Shown here in pieces: positions 1 to 9,232 of a stretch of DNA of 64,000 nt. The position numbers and the translations under genes are program-made. Origin of the DNA: DASZTV01 sp035547515 (GTDB lineage: Bacteria > Actinomycetota > Actinomycetes > JAFAQI01); contig DASZUS010000086.1 of the NCBI GenBank assembly GCA_035547515.1, positions 1 to 64,000 of the forward strand, given 5' to 3'. Position 1 is the stretch's first letter. Every line of letters begins with the position of its first letter. The notes under the pieces are model-generated. The model saw only the letters and a list, made by a program, of their open reading frames with translations. It had not been told where the DNA came from and searched no databases.

Positions 1-189
1 GCCGCAGTAGCACTCCCAGTCCCGGGTGGGACCGAAGATCTTCTCGCAGAACAAGCCGTCCTTCTCAGGCTTGAGCGTGCGGTAGTTGATCGTCTCGGGC
101 TTCTTGACCTCACCGTGCGACCACAGCCGGATGTCGTCCGCCGTGGCCAGGCCGATGCGCAGCTCGTCGAAGAAGTTGACGTCGAGCAC
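1..189 (-). CDS. rpoC: RNA polymerase beta' subunit, N-terminal fragment (cut by window edge)
   Basis: Only the first 63 codons are in the window. They read from a GTG start at 189 and match the beta' N-terminus: the opening VLDVNFFDELRIGLA, then HGEVKKPETINYRT, then the start of the first zinc-binding motif (WECYCG). RpoC carries the catalytic Mg site of the core polymerase, but that part lies outside. The gene follows rpoB by a 74-bp, comparatively AT-rich spacer on the same strand, the usual rpoBC order. Upstream of GTG there is a purine-rich AAGAAGA stretch that can serve as a ribosome binding site. Confidence 0.95.
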   Translation of the reverse strand, partial: MLDVNFFDELRIGLATADDIRLWSHGEVKKPETINYRTLKPEKDGLFCEKIFGPTRDWECYCG

Positions 190-263
190 GTTGTCTTCTT
201 TCTTTTGGGTCTTGCTTTTGATCTTGCGGTTTAGGTCTTTGCCTCAGTCGGAGAAGTCCGGTT

Positions 264-3200
264 TCAGACTTCTTCGACTGATGAAGGCTCGCGTCGGCTC
301 AGGTCGATCCCGAGCTCCTCGGCGGCACGGAAGACGTCCTCGTCGGTCTCGCGCATCTCGATCTGCATGCCGTCGCTGGAGAGCACCTCGACGTTGAGGC
401 ACAGCGACTGCATCTCCTTGATGAGCACCTTGAACGACTCGGGGATGCCGGGCTCGGGGATGTTCTCGCCCTTGACGATGGCCTCGTAGACCTTCACGCG
501 GCCGAGGACGTCGTCGGACTTGATGGTGAGCAGCTCCTGCAGCGCGTACGCCGCGCCGTAGGCCTCGAGCGCCCACACCTCCATCTCACCGAAGCGCTGA
601 CCGCCGAACTGCGCCTTACCACCCAGCGGCTGCTGGGTGATCATCGAGTACGGGCCGGTCGAGCGCGCGTGGATCTTGTCGTCGACCAGGTGCAGGAGCT
701 TCAGGATGTAGATGTAGCCCACCGAGATCGGCTGGTCGATCGGCTCGCCGGTACGGCCGTTGAACAGCTTGGCCTTCCCGTCGCCGTTGACCATCCGCTC
801 GCCGTCGCGGTTGAGCAGGGTCGAGCCCAGCAGGCCGCTGATCTCCTCCTCGTGCGCACCGTCGAACACCGGCGTTGCCACGTTGGTGCCGGGCTCCGCG
901 GCGTCGGCCCCGATCTCGGCGAGGTGCTTCTGCCAGCCCTCCTTGGTGCCGTCGACCTGCCAGCCGGTCTTGGCGATCCACCCGAGGTGGGTCTCCAGGA
1001 CCTGACCGACGTTCATGCGGCCGGGGACGCCGAGCGGGTTAAGGATGATGTCGACCGGGGTGCCGTCGGCGAGGAACGGCATGTCCTCGACCGGCAGCAC
1101 CTTCGAGATGACGCCCTTGTTGCCGTGACGCCCGGCCAGCTTGTCGCCGTCGGTGATCTTGCGCTTCTGGGCGACGTAGACCCGGACCAGCTCGTTGACG
1201 CCGGGAGGCAGCTCGTCGCCGTCCTCGCGGTTGAACACGCGTACGCCGATGACCTTGCCGGACTCGCCGTGCGGCACCTTCAGCGAGGTGTCGCGAACCT
1301 CGCGCGCCTTCTCACCGAAGATCGCGCGGAGCAGCCGCTCCTCGGGGGTGAGCTCGGTCTCGCCCTTCGGGGTGACCTTGCCGACGAGGACGTCGCCCGG
1401 GACGACCTCGGCCCCGATGCGGATGATGCCGCGCTCGTCGAGGTCGGCCAGAACCTCCTCGGAGACGTTCGGGATGTCCCGGGTGATCTCCTCGGGGCCG
1501 AGCTTGGTGTCACGGGCGTCGACCTCGTGCTCCTCGATGTGGATCGAGGACAGCACGTCGTCCTCCACGAGGCGCTGCGACAGGATGATCGCGTCCTCGT
1601 AGTTGTGGCCCTCCCAGGACATGAAGGCGACGAGCAGGTTCTTGCCCAGCGCCATCTCGCCGTTCTGGGTGCAGGGCCCGTCAGCGATGACCTGGCCGGC
1701 TTCGACCTTGTCACCCTCGTCGACGATGGGCTTCTGGTTGAACGACGTGCCCTGGTTGGAACGGTGGAACTTCGCCAGGCGGTAGGTCCGGCTGGTGCCG
1801 TCCTTGTGCGCGATGGTCACGTAGTCGGCGGACACCTCCTCGACCGTCCCCGCCTGCTCCGCGACGACCACGTCACCGGCGTCGACCGCGGCGCGGTACT
1901 CCATGCCGGTGCCGACCAGCGGCGCCTCGGCGCGCAGCAGCGGCACGGACTGCCGCTGCATGTTGGAGCCCATGAGCGCGCGGTTGGCGTCGTCATGCTC
2001 CAGGAACGGGATCATCGCGGTCGCGACGGAGACCATCTGCCGCGGCGAGACGTCCATGTAGTCGATCTCGGCGGGCTCGACGTAGTCGACCTCGCCGTCC
2101 TTGCGGCGTACCAGGACGCGGTTCTCGGCGAACGTCCCGTTCGGGTTCAGCGGGGCGTTGGCCTGCGCGATGATGTGGCGGTCTTCCTCGTCGGCGGTGA
2201 GGTAGTCGATCTGGTCGGTGACCCGGCCCTTGTCGACACGGCGGTACGGCGTCTCGACGAACCCGAACGGGTTGACCCGGGCGTAGGTGGCGAGCGATCC
2301 GATCAGGCCGATGTTCGGGCCTTCCGGGGTCTCGATCGGGCACATGCGGCCGTAGTGGCTCGGGTGGACGTCGCGAACCTCCATGCCGGCACGCTCACGG
2401 GACAGACCACCCGGGCCGAGCGCTGACAGGCGCCGCTTGTGGGTCAGACCCGCGAGCGGGTTGGTCTGGTCCATGAACTGCGAGAGCTGCGAGGTGCCGA
2501 AGAACTCCTTGATCGACGCGACCACCGGCCGGATGTTGATCAAGGTCTGCGGCGTGATGGCCTCGACGTCCTGGGTGGTCATCCGCTCGCGGACGACCCG
2601 CTCCATGCGGGACAGGCCGATCCGGACCTGGTTCTGGATCAGCTCGCCGACCGTACGCAGGCGCCGGTTGCCGAAGTGGTCGATGTCGTCGGTCTCGAAG
2701 CCGGGGTCGCCGCGGTGCAGGCGCACGACGTAGTCGATGGCCGCGACGATGTCTTCCTCGGTGAGCACGCCCACGCTGGTGTGCTGCGTCGTACCGAGCT
2801 TCTTGTTGACCTTGTAGCGGCCGACCTTCGCGAGGTCGTAGCGCTTCTCGTTGAAGTAGAGGTTGTTGAGAAGCGTCTCCGCCGCGTCACGCGTCGGCGG
2901 CTCACCCGGGCGCAGCTTGCGGTAGATGTCGATGAGCGCCTCGTCCGGGGTGGAGGTGTGGTCCTTCTCCAGCGTCAGGCGCATGGAGTCGAACTCGCCG
3001 AACCGCTCGAGGATCTTGGCGTCGTCCCAGCCGAGCGCACGCAGCAGCACGGTGACCGGCTGGCGGCGCTTGCGGTCGATGCGTACGCCGACCTGGTCGC
3101 GCTTGTCGACCTCGAACTCCAGCCACGCGCCGCGGCCCGGGATGACCTTGGCCGTGTAGACCTCGCGGTCGGTGACCTTGTCGAGGGTCCGGTCGAAGTA

Positions 3201-3683
3201 CACGCCCGGGGAGCGCACCAGCTGGGAGACGACGACCCGCTCGGTGCCGTTGATGATGAAGGTGCCCTGGTTGGTCATGAGCGGGAAGTCGCCCATGAAG
3301 ACCGTCTGGCTCTTGATCTCGCCGGTCTCGTTGTTGGTGAACTCGGCGATGACGAACAGCGGCGCCGAGTACGTCATGTCCTTGTCCTTGCACTCGTCGA
3401 TCGAGTGCGGCGGGTCCATGAGCTTCGGCTCGCGGAACTCCAACGACATCGTGTCGGAGAAGTCCCGGATCGGGCTGATCTCGGAGAGGATCTCCTCCAG
3501 CCCGGAGGGCGTGCCGGGCTCGACCGACTCGCGCCACTCCGGGGAGCCGATCAGCCATTTGAACGAGGCCGTCTGAAGTGCCAGCAGATTGGGTACTTCT
3601 AGCGGCTCATTGATCCGCGCAAAGGAGACGCGGCGCGGCGCGAGGGTGGAAAGTGCAGAACCGGTGGAGCGCGAGGCGGCCAA
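264..3683 (-). CDS. rpoB: DNA-directed RNA polymerase subunit beta
   Basis: Catalytic beta subunit of RNA polymerase, about 1139 residues, full length for actinobacteria. I chose the TTG at 3683 because AGAAGGA lies 6 nt upstream and because many actinobacterial RpoB proteins begin LA(A/D)SR; a second in-frame TTG at 3713 would add ten residues with no clear ribosome site. The protein shows the beta lobe, a rifampicin-binding region at about residues 397-430 (GTSQLSQFMDQTNPL followed by THKRRLSALGPGGLS), the HPSHYGRMCPIETPEGPN motif, and the C-terminal clamp (KAQFGGQRFGEMEVWALEAYG). The residues equivalent to E. coli D516, H526 and S531 are unchanged, so it looks rifampicin-sensitive. The Mce operon ends about 245 bp upstream, so rpoB probably has its own promoter. 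Confidence 0.98.
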   Translation of the reverse strand: MAASRSTGSALSTLAPRRVSFARINEPLEVPNLLALQTASFKWLIGSPEWRESVEPGTPSGLEEILSEISPIRDFSDTMSLEFREPKLMDPPHSIDECKDKDMTYSAPLFVIAEFTNNETGEIKSQTVFMGDFPLMTNQGTFIINGTERVVVSQLVRSPGVYFDRTLDKVTDREVYTAKVIPGRGAWLEFEVDKRDQVGVRIDRKRRQPVTVLLRALGWDDAKILERFGEFDSMRLTLEKDHTSTPDEALIDIYRKLRPGEPPTRDAAETLLNNLYFNEKRYDLAKVGRYKVNKKLGTTQHTSVGVLTEEDIVAAIDYVVRLHRGDPGFETDDIDHFGNRRLRTVGELIQNQVRIGLSRMERVVRERMTTQDVEAITPQTLINIRPVVASIKEFFGTSQLSQFMDQTNPLAGLTHKRRLSALGPGGLSRERAGMEVRDVHPSHYGRMCPIETPEGPNIGLIGSLATYARVNPFGFVETPYRRVDKGRVTDQIDYLTADEEDRHIIAQANAPLNPNGTFAENRVLVRRKDGEVDYVEPAEIDYMDVSPRQMVSVATAMIPFLEHDDANRALMGSNMQRQSVPLLRAEAPLVGTGMEYRAAVDAGDVVVAEQAGTVEEVSADYVTIAHKDGTSRTYRLAKFHRSNQGTSFNQKPIVDEGDKVEAGQVIADGPCTQNGEMALGKNLLVAFMSWEGHNYEDAIILSQRLVEDDVLSSIHIEEHEVDARDTKLGPEEITRDIPNVSEEVLADLDERGIIRIGAEVVPGDVLVGKVTPKGETELTPEERLLRAIFGEKAREVRDTSLKVPHGESGKVIGVRVFNREDGDELPPGVNELVRVYVAQKRKITDGDKLAGRHGNKGVISKVLPVEDMPFLADGTPVDIILNPLGVPGRMNVGQVLETHLGWIAKTGWQVDGTKEGWQKHLAEIGADAAEPGTNVATPVFDGAHEEEISGLLGSTLLNRDGERMVNGDGKAKLFNGRTGEPIDQPISVGYIYILKLLHLVDDKIHARSTGPYSMITQQPLGGKAQFGGQRFGEMEVWALEAYGAAYALQELLTIKSDDVLGRVKVYEAIVKGENIPEPGIPESFKVLIKEMQSLCLNVEVLSSDGMQIEMRETDEDVFRAAEELGIDLSRREPSSVEEV

Positions 3684-3803
3684 GTGGGGTCCTTCTCTAG
3701 TGCCCGCTGTCAAAGTGCGCGCAGGCCGATGGACACACCCCGATACCGGTCACGAACACGCTTCGGTAGAGGGTGTGAGCATGAGGAGGCAGCGCAAACG
3801 AGC

Positions 3804-3832
3804 AGCATAGCCGCGAGGCGGCAATCTGTCGA
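3804..3832 (-). promoter_or_regulatory. Candidate rpoB promoter
   Basis: On the minus strand TCGACA and TATGCT are separated by exactly 17 bp. This suits a housekeeping sigma factor of actinobacteria, whose -10 usually follows TANNNT. It would give a leader of about 110 nt before the TTG start of rpoB. The 245-bp gap between the last Mce-operon gene and rpoB holds no gene that I can support. Assignment is by motif only. Confidence 0.5.
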
Positions 3833-3928
3833 GGCCACCTCGATCAGGCGGCCTAGCGCTGCGCGGCAGCATGGACCCCCGAGACGCCCCCGTCAAGGCC
3901 CGACGCGGCGTTTCCGCCGGGTTTCGCG

Positions 3929-4906
3929 CTAGAACGGCTTGAGGTCGTCGATCACCCAGTGGCCGTCCTGCTTGATCATCGACACCTGGATGACCGACTT
4001 GTCCAGCCGTGAAGTGGCGTCGAGCAGCTTGTTCTCGACCGTCTGGTCGGCGAACACCAGGATCTCGGCCGAGCTCGGCGTGGCGGAGATCACGCCGGCG
4101 GCGGCGACCGTCCCCGTCGTCACCGCGTGGTTCTTCTTCGCCAGCGGCGTGACCTCTGTCGAGGCGGTCTGGGCGTAGTTGGCCCGAAACGCCTTGCTCA
4201 TGCCCGCCTCGGCCTTGGCGAAGTCGGAGTCGAGCGTCTGGTAGTTGTACGTGAGGGCCAGCGCCGTCTCCGTCTTGGCCGCCGCAAGCGCCGCCACCCG
4301 GGCCTTCGCGACCGCTGAGTCGTGTGACGCCTTCTGGTCGAAGATCACGAACAGCACGATCGCCACGATGGCCAACACGCTGACCACCGCGGCGGCGAGG
4401 AACAGCGGGTCGCGCGCCACCGGAGGCGCCGCTTGCGCTGAGCTCGTCACCGGGGGTGCCGGCTCCTCGAGGACCACCGGCTCCTCGGCCGGCTTGGTCT
4501 CCTCGACGGGCTCCGGCTCCTCGACCGGCTCCAGGGCCTCGACCGGCTCGGTCTCCGCGACCGGCTCGGTCTCCGCGACCGGCTCGGTCTCCTCGACAGG
4601 CTCGGTCTCCTCGACGGGCTCAGAGTCGTCGGCCGTCACACCGGCCTCGGGTTCGGGTTCGGTCTCCCTCTCGAGCTCCGGCGTCTCCTCGATCGCCGCC
4701 GGATCCTCCGATTCGCTGGGTTGCGGGGCGACGGGAGCCGCAGCGTGTGCCGCGCGGGCTGCCTCGACCTGAGCAAGGGCGCTCTGGCGCAACCGAGCGG
4801 CCAGCTCCGTGGTGCGTGAGTAGCGCTCGTCGGGCAGGGTCAGCGCCTCATCGGCGGCCGGCTCGGCCGCGGCGTCGTCGGGGAGGTCGGGGCCGGTCGG
4901 CGTCAT
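3929..4906 (-). CDS. Mce-associated membrane protein, distal copy
   Basis: A 325-residue protein at the end of the Mce operon. The first half is a low-complexity cytoplasmic region rich in Glu, Pro and Val with a run of EPVEET/EPVAET hexapeptides (about residues 93-134). One membrane span follows near residues 171-193 (FLAAAVVSVLAIVAIVLFVIF), then a folded extracytoplasmic domain ending in GHWVIDDLKPF. This topology and the C-terminal W-x-V/I-D motif match the Mce-associated (Mas) proteins that follow mce operons in mycobacteria and that have been linked to stability of the Mce complex; that role is taken from the family. Its ATG overlaps the stop of the upstream Mas gene (ATGA), so the two are probably translationally coupled. 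Confidence 0.85.
   Translation of the reverse strand: MTPTGPDLPDDAAAEPAADEALTLPDERYSRTTELAARLRQSALAQVEAARAAHAAAPVAPQPSESEDPAAIEETPELERETEPEPEAGVTADDSEPVEETEPVEETEPVAETEPVAETEPVEALEPVEEPEPVEETKPAEEPVVLEEPAPPVTSSAQAAPPVARDPLFLAAAVVSVLAIVAIVLFVIFDQKASHDSAVAKARVAALAAAKTETALALTYNYQTLDSDFAKAEAGMSKAFRANYAQTASTEVTPLAKKNHAVTTGTVAAAGVISATPSSAEILVFADQTVENKLLDATSRLDKSVIQVSMIKQDGHWVIDDLKPF
4505..4630. repeat. 18-bp tandem repeat inside a Mas gene
   Basis: Seven consecutive 18-bp units of the type GACCGGCTCGGTCTCCGC, with the copies at 4541-4558 and 4559-4576 identical and the outer ones diverged. The period is six codons and encodes the acidic hexapeptide EPVAET/EPVEET on the minus strand. Being in frame, copy-number changes would lengthen or shorten the cytoplasmic arm without breaking the gene. 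Confidence 0.9.
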
Positions 4907-5412
4907 ATCGTCGTCACGTTGCTCGTCAGCCAGCTTCCGTCGACCTTGCTCAGCGTGATCTGGAAACGATCCAGCTGCTGGGTCTCGCCCTTGGTGTTGA
5001 CGCTCGTGGTCGTCCCGTTCAGCGCGACCAGCACGACCGCGCTCGTCTTGCTGATGGTGGTGATGGCCGAGCGTGCCACCGTCGTCGTCGTGACGATCTT
5101 GCCTTTGACGTAGATCGGCTTGAAGGCCTTCATCGTCGCGAGGTAGGTCTTGGCGAAGCCAGCCGAGGCGTGCTTCACGTTCGCCGAGGTGTCCTGGTCG
5201 AACTGCCGGTAGTCGATCGAGGTGAAGTCGACGGCGTACTGACCGGCGATCGCGGCGATCTGCTTGCGTTCGCTGCTCACTGAAGAAGCGTGCGAGACAT
5301 CACGTGCCTTGAGCACGACGAAGACCGTCGCGACGATGAGGACAACGACAGCAATGAGAAGGACGGGAAGCGCGAGCCCACGGCGCGGCACCTCCGCCGG
5401 GTGCTCGGTCAT
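4903..5412 (-). CDS. Mce-associated membrane protein, proximal copy
   Basis: A 169-residue protein with a short cytoplasmic N-terminus, one membrane span (about residues 12-34, GLALPVLLIAVVVLIVATVFVV) and a Thr/Ser-rich extracytoplasmic domain ending DGSWLTSNVTTI. It lacks the long acidic arm of its downstream neighbour but has the same topology and C-terminal W motif, so the pair are probably paralogues. It starts directly after the mceF stop (TAG then ATG) and overlaps the next gene by 4 bp. By position and topology it is a Mas accessory protein of the Mce transporter. Confidence 0.83.
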   Translation of the reverse strand: MTEHPAEVPRRGLALPVLLIAVVVLIVATVFVVLKARDVSHASSVSSERKQIAAIAGQYAVDFTSIDYRQFDQDTSANVKHASAGFAKTYLATMKAFKPIYVKGKIVTTTTVARSAITTISKTSAVVLVALNGTTTSVNTKGETQQLDRFQITLSKVDGSWLTSNVTTI

Positions 5413-6867
5413 CTATCTCATGGTAGGTGCGAGCAGCAGCCAGGAGTAGGACGACGAGCCGAACACCGGGGTCAGCGGTCCGTCCAGACCTAGCTGGTAG
5501 AGCTTCCCATCCGGTCCCTGCATGATGCCGGTCGCCGGGTCGTAGGGCGCCGCGATGATCGCGGGGGCGTTGTCGGCGGCGGCGTCGTGCGCCCTGCCCG
5601 CGGACGTCGCGGCCGAGGTCGAGGACTTCTTGTGGGCGGGCGAGGACTTCGGGCACTTCGGGGTGCCGCAGGCGCCGACGACGCCGGAGCCAGGGAACGG
5701 CTGACCGTAGTGCGGGCCTTCGTACGGCGTGGCGTTGGTGACGTTCGCGTGGTCGCCCTTCGGACGCGGTGCGTTGCGCTCGCCGCGGATGTCGTTCTGT
5801 TCCGTGTCGAGGAACGTGTTGTTGCCGTAGCAGTGCGCGTCGAGGTTCGCGGCGCCGCCCCAGTCCTTCGGCTTGTTCGATCGCGGCTTCGTGCTCTGGT
5901 AACCGCTGGTGCAGAACGCGCCCGGATCGGTGATGTTGCCGAACCGCGCGACGTTGCCGGGAGCCGGCAGGGCGTAGTAGGAGTCGGCCACGATCGCCGG
6001 GTAGAGCTCGAGAACCGCCCGCAGGTAGGGCAGCCGGACGCTCTCGATCTGGCTGAACGTGTCCAGGTTGGTCAGCAGGTCCGGGACGATGTCCTGGTTG
6101 TCCTGGATCAGCAGCTTGAGCTGCTCGGAGGCGGCGCTGCCGTTGTCGAGGATGGTCCGCAGCGCGGTGTCCTTGCCGCTGAACTCGGCGGTCACGTCGT
6201 TGAAGCTCGCCGCGAAGGACTTGAGCTCCGCCGCGACTTGACGCTGGGTGTCGAGGACGGTCTTGCCGTCGTTGATCAGCCGCTGGGTCGCCGGTAGCGC
6301 GTTGGTCGCGGCCTGGGTCAGCTCGTTGCCGCCGTCGATCAGCTTCTGCAAGCTCGGACCGAGGTCGGCGAAGCCCTTGCCGAGCTCGGTCACGGTGGTC
6401 GACAGGTCGTGCACGTTGATGCTGCCGAACAGCTGCTCGATGTTGCGCAGGATCACCGCGTCGTCGACCGGGATCGTTCCCTTGATCGGCGGCGAGGACG
6501 AGCTCAGGTACGGCGCGGAGTCGCTGGCGGGCTCGAGCTCGACGTACTGCTCGCCCACTGCCGACAGGTCCGCGACCGTCGCCTTGAGACCCTGCGCCGG
6601 GATCTTCTCGCCATGGTTGATCTTCAGGTCGGCGGTCACGCCGCCGTCGGGGTTGATGTGCAGCGCCCCCACGCGCCCCACCACGACTCCGCGCTCGGCG
6701 ACGTCGGCATTGGTGAAGATCCCGCCGGCCGACGGCAGGGCGAGCTTGACCGTGAAGGGGCTGCTAAGCGGGTTGATCCCGACGTAGCTGGCTCCGACAT
6801 AGGTGATGCCGACCAGGGTGAGCACGATGAACACCGCGAGCTGGATCTTGACGACACGGCGGATCAC
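5413..6867 (-). CDS. mceF: MCE family protein MceF
   Basis: A 484-residue substrate-binding protein, sixth of six Mce proteins. One N-terminal membrane anchor (about residues 7-29) precedes the MCE/MlaD domain (about 36-115), which shows GGIFTNADVAERGVVVGRVG and the VGEQYVELEP strand. A helical region to about residue 300 would form the tunnel of the hexamer, and a Pro/Gly/Lys-rich tail ends the protein. In the Mce model six different MCE proteins make a channel that carries lipids from the cell surface to the YrbE permease. The ATG overlaps the mceE stop (ATGA). Paralogue letters are assigned by order in the operon. Confidence 0.9.
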   Translation of the reverse strand: MIRRVVKIQLAVFIVLTLVGITYVGASYVGINPLSSPFTVKLALPSAGGIFTNADVAERGVVVGRVGALHINPDGGVTADLKINHGEKIPAQGLKATVADLSAVGEQYVELEPASDSAPYLSSSSPPIKGTIPVDDAVILRNIEQLFGSINVHDLSTTVTELGKGFADLGPSLQKLIDGGNELTQAATNALPATQRLINDGKTVLDTQRQVAAELKSFAASFNDVTAEFSGKDTALRTILDNGSAASEQLKLLIQDNQDIVPDLLTNLDTFSQIESVRLPYLRAVLELYPAIVADSYYALPAPGNVARFGNITDPGAFCTSGYQSTKPRSNKPKDWGGAANLDAHCYGNNTFLDTEQNDIRGERNAPRPKGDHANVTNATPYEGPHYGQPFPGSGVVGACGTPKCPKSSPAHKKSSTSAATSAGRAHDAAADNAPAIIAAPYDPATGIMQGPDGKLYQLGLDGPLTPVFGSSSYSWLLLAPTMR

Positions 6868-8024
6868 TGGGCGCCTCCGACTCCGCTGAGCAGCTGGGCG
6901 AGCCGCGACTGGCCGGTCGCATTGGAAGCCTTGCTGAGCGCCGGGCAGGACTCCCCGGACAGCAGCTTGACCAGCTCCGCCTCGACCGGGCCGAGCAGGG
7001 AGACGAGCTGGGAGGGAGTCTTGCCCGCGAACACCGCGCAGAGCACTGGGCCCAGGTCGAGGCTGATGTCGGCGTTCACGTAGTCCCCCGGCGCCGCCGC
7101 GCCGACGTCGCGGGGGAAGGGATAGGTGATCAGCACCTCTAGCGAACGCGGCAGGTTCGCGCCAGCCGCGGCGAGATGGTGCAGCACCGGCTGGAGGTCG
7201 CGCAGCTCGGCGATCGTCTGCGAGGCCGAGGCGTTGATCACGCGGCTCGCGTACTTGCCGAACCGTGACAGGTGAGTCAGCAACGACGTGAACTGGGCCC
7301 GCTCGTCGGCGAGCACCCGCAGACCCGGACCGAGATCGTCGAGCGCAGTAGCGATGGTGGAGTTCTGGTCGGCGAGCGCCGAGCTGAACCGGTCGAGGCC
7401 ATCGATAGCCCGCACGATCTGATGCTTCTGGTCGGCGAGGCCGCCGACGAACGTGGTGAGCTGCTGCAGCGCGCCGCGGACGTCCGCCTCGCGACCCGAC
7501 AGCGCTTTGGACACCTCGACACTGATCGTCTGCAGGTCCCCGAGGTCACCACCGTTGAGGACCTGCGAGAGCAGCCCGAAGACCTGCTCAACGCTCGGCA
7601 GGTCACTCGCCGAGTCGAGCTTGTCGCCGTCGACCAGCCGCCCCTCAGGCGACACGTTGTACGGCGGCGCAACCGCGACGAACTTCTCGCCGAGCAGCGT
7701 CGTCTGCTCGAGGGTGGCCACCGCGTTCGCCGGCAGAACGACCGACTTCTTGATCCGCATCGTGACCTTGGCCTCGAGCGTGGCCGGGTCCAACGTGATG
7801 TCGCTGACCTCGCCGACCGCGACGTCGTTGACCCGGACGGCCGCGTCCGGAGTGAGGTCCTGGACGTCTTTGAACTCGGCGGTCACCGTGTAGGTCTTCC
7901 CGGAGGCGGCGCCGCCGGGAAGCGGGAGCGAGTATGCACTGTGGAAGCCGCACCCCGCCGCCGTGAAGACGCCGACGACGCCGAGCGCGACGAGACGGCT
8001 GCGCCGCATCAGGCCGGCGGTCAC
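6864..8024 (-). CDS. mceE: MCE family lipoprotein MceE (LprK-like)
   Basis: Fifth Mce protein and the only one with a lipoprotein signal: an N-terminal MRRSR, a hydrophobic stretch LVALGVVGVFT and a lipobox ending AAGC, where the Cys would be lipidated. The MCE domain follows (FKDVQDLTPDAAVRVNDVAV through TLLGEKFVAVAPP). A lipoprotein in fifth place is typical of actinobacterial mce operons. I chose the GTG at 8024 because it overlaps the mceD stop as GTGA, the coupling seen elsewhere in this operon; the ATG at 8009 would remove five residues and is also possible. Length about 386 residues. Confidence 0.88.
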   Translation of the reverse strand: MTAGLMRRSRLVALGVVGVFTAAGCGFHSAYSLPLPGGAASGKTYTVTAEFKDVQDLTPDAAVRVNDVAVGEVSDITLDPATLEAKVTMRIKKSVVLPANAVATLEQTTLLGEKFVAVAPPYNVSPEGRLVDGDKLDSASDLPSVEQVFGLLSQVLNGGDLGDLQTISVEVSKALSGREADVRGALQQLTTFVGGLADQKHQIVRAIDGLDRFSSALADQNSTIATALDDLGPGLRVLADERAQFTSLLTHLSRFGKYASRVINASASQTIAELRDLQPVLHHLAAAGANLPRSLEVLITYPFPRDVGAAAPGDYVNADISLDLGPVLCAVFAGKTPSQLVSLLGPVEAELVKLLSGESCPALSKASNATGQSRLAQLLSGVGGAQ

Positions 8025-9232
8025 GTCAGGCCGCCGGTCAGCAGCTGGGCCAGGGTCGGGGTGACGTGGTGCAGGCTGCTGGTGCTGATGACGGGCTTGT
8101 TGGCGCTGCAGCCGACGGCGTCGCCCACGGCCGCCTCGAGTCCGAGCGTGCCGAGCAGCTGGCACAGCGCACCCGACGGACCGGTCTTGAGCAGCGGCTC
8201 GGTGAGGGCGGCGTTGGTGTCGAGGGTTCTCGTCGCCGGGTCGTAGGCAAGGCTGAGGTTGGCCAGCGCGAGCGGAGCCAGGTCGGTCACCTGCGTGATC
8301 GCCGTCTTCTCCTTGGTCAGCAGGTCGGTGACCTTGGCGAGGCTGTGGATGTCGGTCTTGAGGCCGGCCCGGTTGTCTGCGACGAAGCTCTGCACCGAGG
8401 TGAGCGCCGTCGCGAGGTTCTCGAGCGCGGCACCGAGATCCTTCCGCTCACCGGCGAGCTGACCGCCGACGAGCGCCAGGTTCCGGTTCAGCGCGACGAC
8501 CCCGCCGTTGTCGTGCGCGAGCGTGCTCGTGAACTTCTGCAGGCTGCTCACTGTGTCGAACAGATCGCTGCGGCTGCCCGCGAGAGTCGAGATCAGCGCA
8601 GAGAACTGCTTGAAGGCGCTGTTGAACGCCTTCCCGTTGCCCTTGAGGTTCTCCGCCCCGATCTTGATCAGCTCGGAGAGCGCGCCGTTCTTGTTCGCCC
8701 CGTTGGGCCCCAGGGCCTTGTCCAGCTGGTTGAGGTTGCCGAAGATCTGGTCCAGCTCCAGCGGTACGGCGGTCTGGTTCGCGCAGCTCCCGGGGTCGGA
8801 AGCTGCCGGCTCGTCGCTACCCGGCGGCGGGCAGCCGAGGACCGCGTCGTTGGGCAGCGTCGGCCCGCTCACGTAGCCCGGGGTGATCTGGACGTAGCGG
8901 TCGCTGACGATCGAGGGTTCGATCACCACGGCCTTGGCGTTCGCCGGCACCCGGTCGTCGCCGTCGTAGGACATGACGACCTTCACCTCGGTGCCGACCG
9001 GAGTGATGCTGTCGACGTGGCCGACCTTGACGCCCATGATTCGCACGTCGTTGCCGGTGTAGAGGCCCACGGTCTTGGTGAAGTAGGCCGTGAGCTTGTA
9101 GGTCTTGCCGCCACCAGTCGTCACCACAACGGCGACGATGACGATGACGAGAGCTACGACCGCCACCAGCGCGACGATGCCCGCGCCGAAGCGCCGTACC
9201 AGGTCGCCGAAGAGCTCACCGAGCCGTCTCAT
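8021..9232 (-). CDS. mceD: MCE family protein MceD
   Basis: A 403-residue fourth Mce protein. A long hydrophobic anchor lies at about residues 16-38 (GAGIVALVAVVALVIVIVAVVV), then the MCE domain with TKTVGLYTGNDVRIMGVKVG and the IVSDRYVQITPGY strand, then a predicted helical region. A loop with cysteines (GCPPPGSDEP and DPGSCANQ) is inserted after the MCE domain and might form a disulphide outside the cell. It overlaps mceC by 1 bp and mceE by 4 bp, so it is part of one transcript. Confidence 0.9.
   Translation of the reverse strand: MRRLGELFGDLVRRFGAGIVALVAVVALVIVIVAVVVTTGGGKTYKLTAYFTKTVGLYTGNDVRIMGVKVGHVDSITPVGTEVKVVMSYDGDDRVPANAKAVVIEPSIVSDRYVQITPGYVSGPTLPNDAVLGCPPPGSDEPAASDPGSCANQTAVPLELDQIFGNLNQLDKALGPNGANKNGALSELIKIGAENLKGNGKAFNSAFKQFSALISTLAGSRSDLFDTVSSLQKFTSTLAHDNGGVVALNRNLALVGGQLAGERKDLGAALENLATALTSVQSFVADNRAGLKTDIHSLAKVTDLLTKEKTAITQVTDLAPLALANLSLAYDPATRTLDTNAALTEPLLKTGPSGALCQLLGTLGLEAAVGDAVGCSANKPVISTSSLHHVTPTLAQLLTGGLT

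Noticed and set aside
669..3602. Long plus-strand open frames across rpoB
   Set aside because: They are antisense to a full-length, strongly conserved rpoB, rich in Asp, Val, Arg and Leu as expected for the reverse frame of GC-rich codons, and have no ribosome site or family resemblance.
3708..3713. TTGACA just upstream of rpoB as its -35 element
   Set aside because: There is no acceptable -10 at 16-19 bp, and the putative start point would fall inside the coding region. The pair at 3804-3832 is better spaced.
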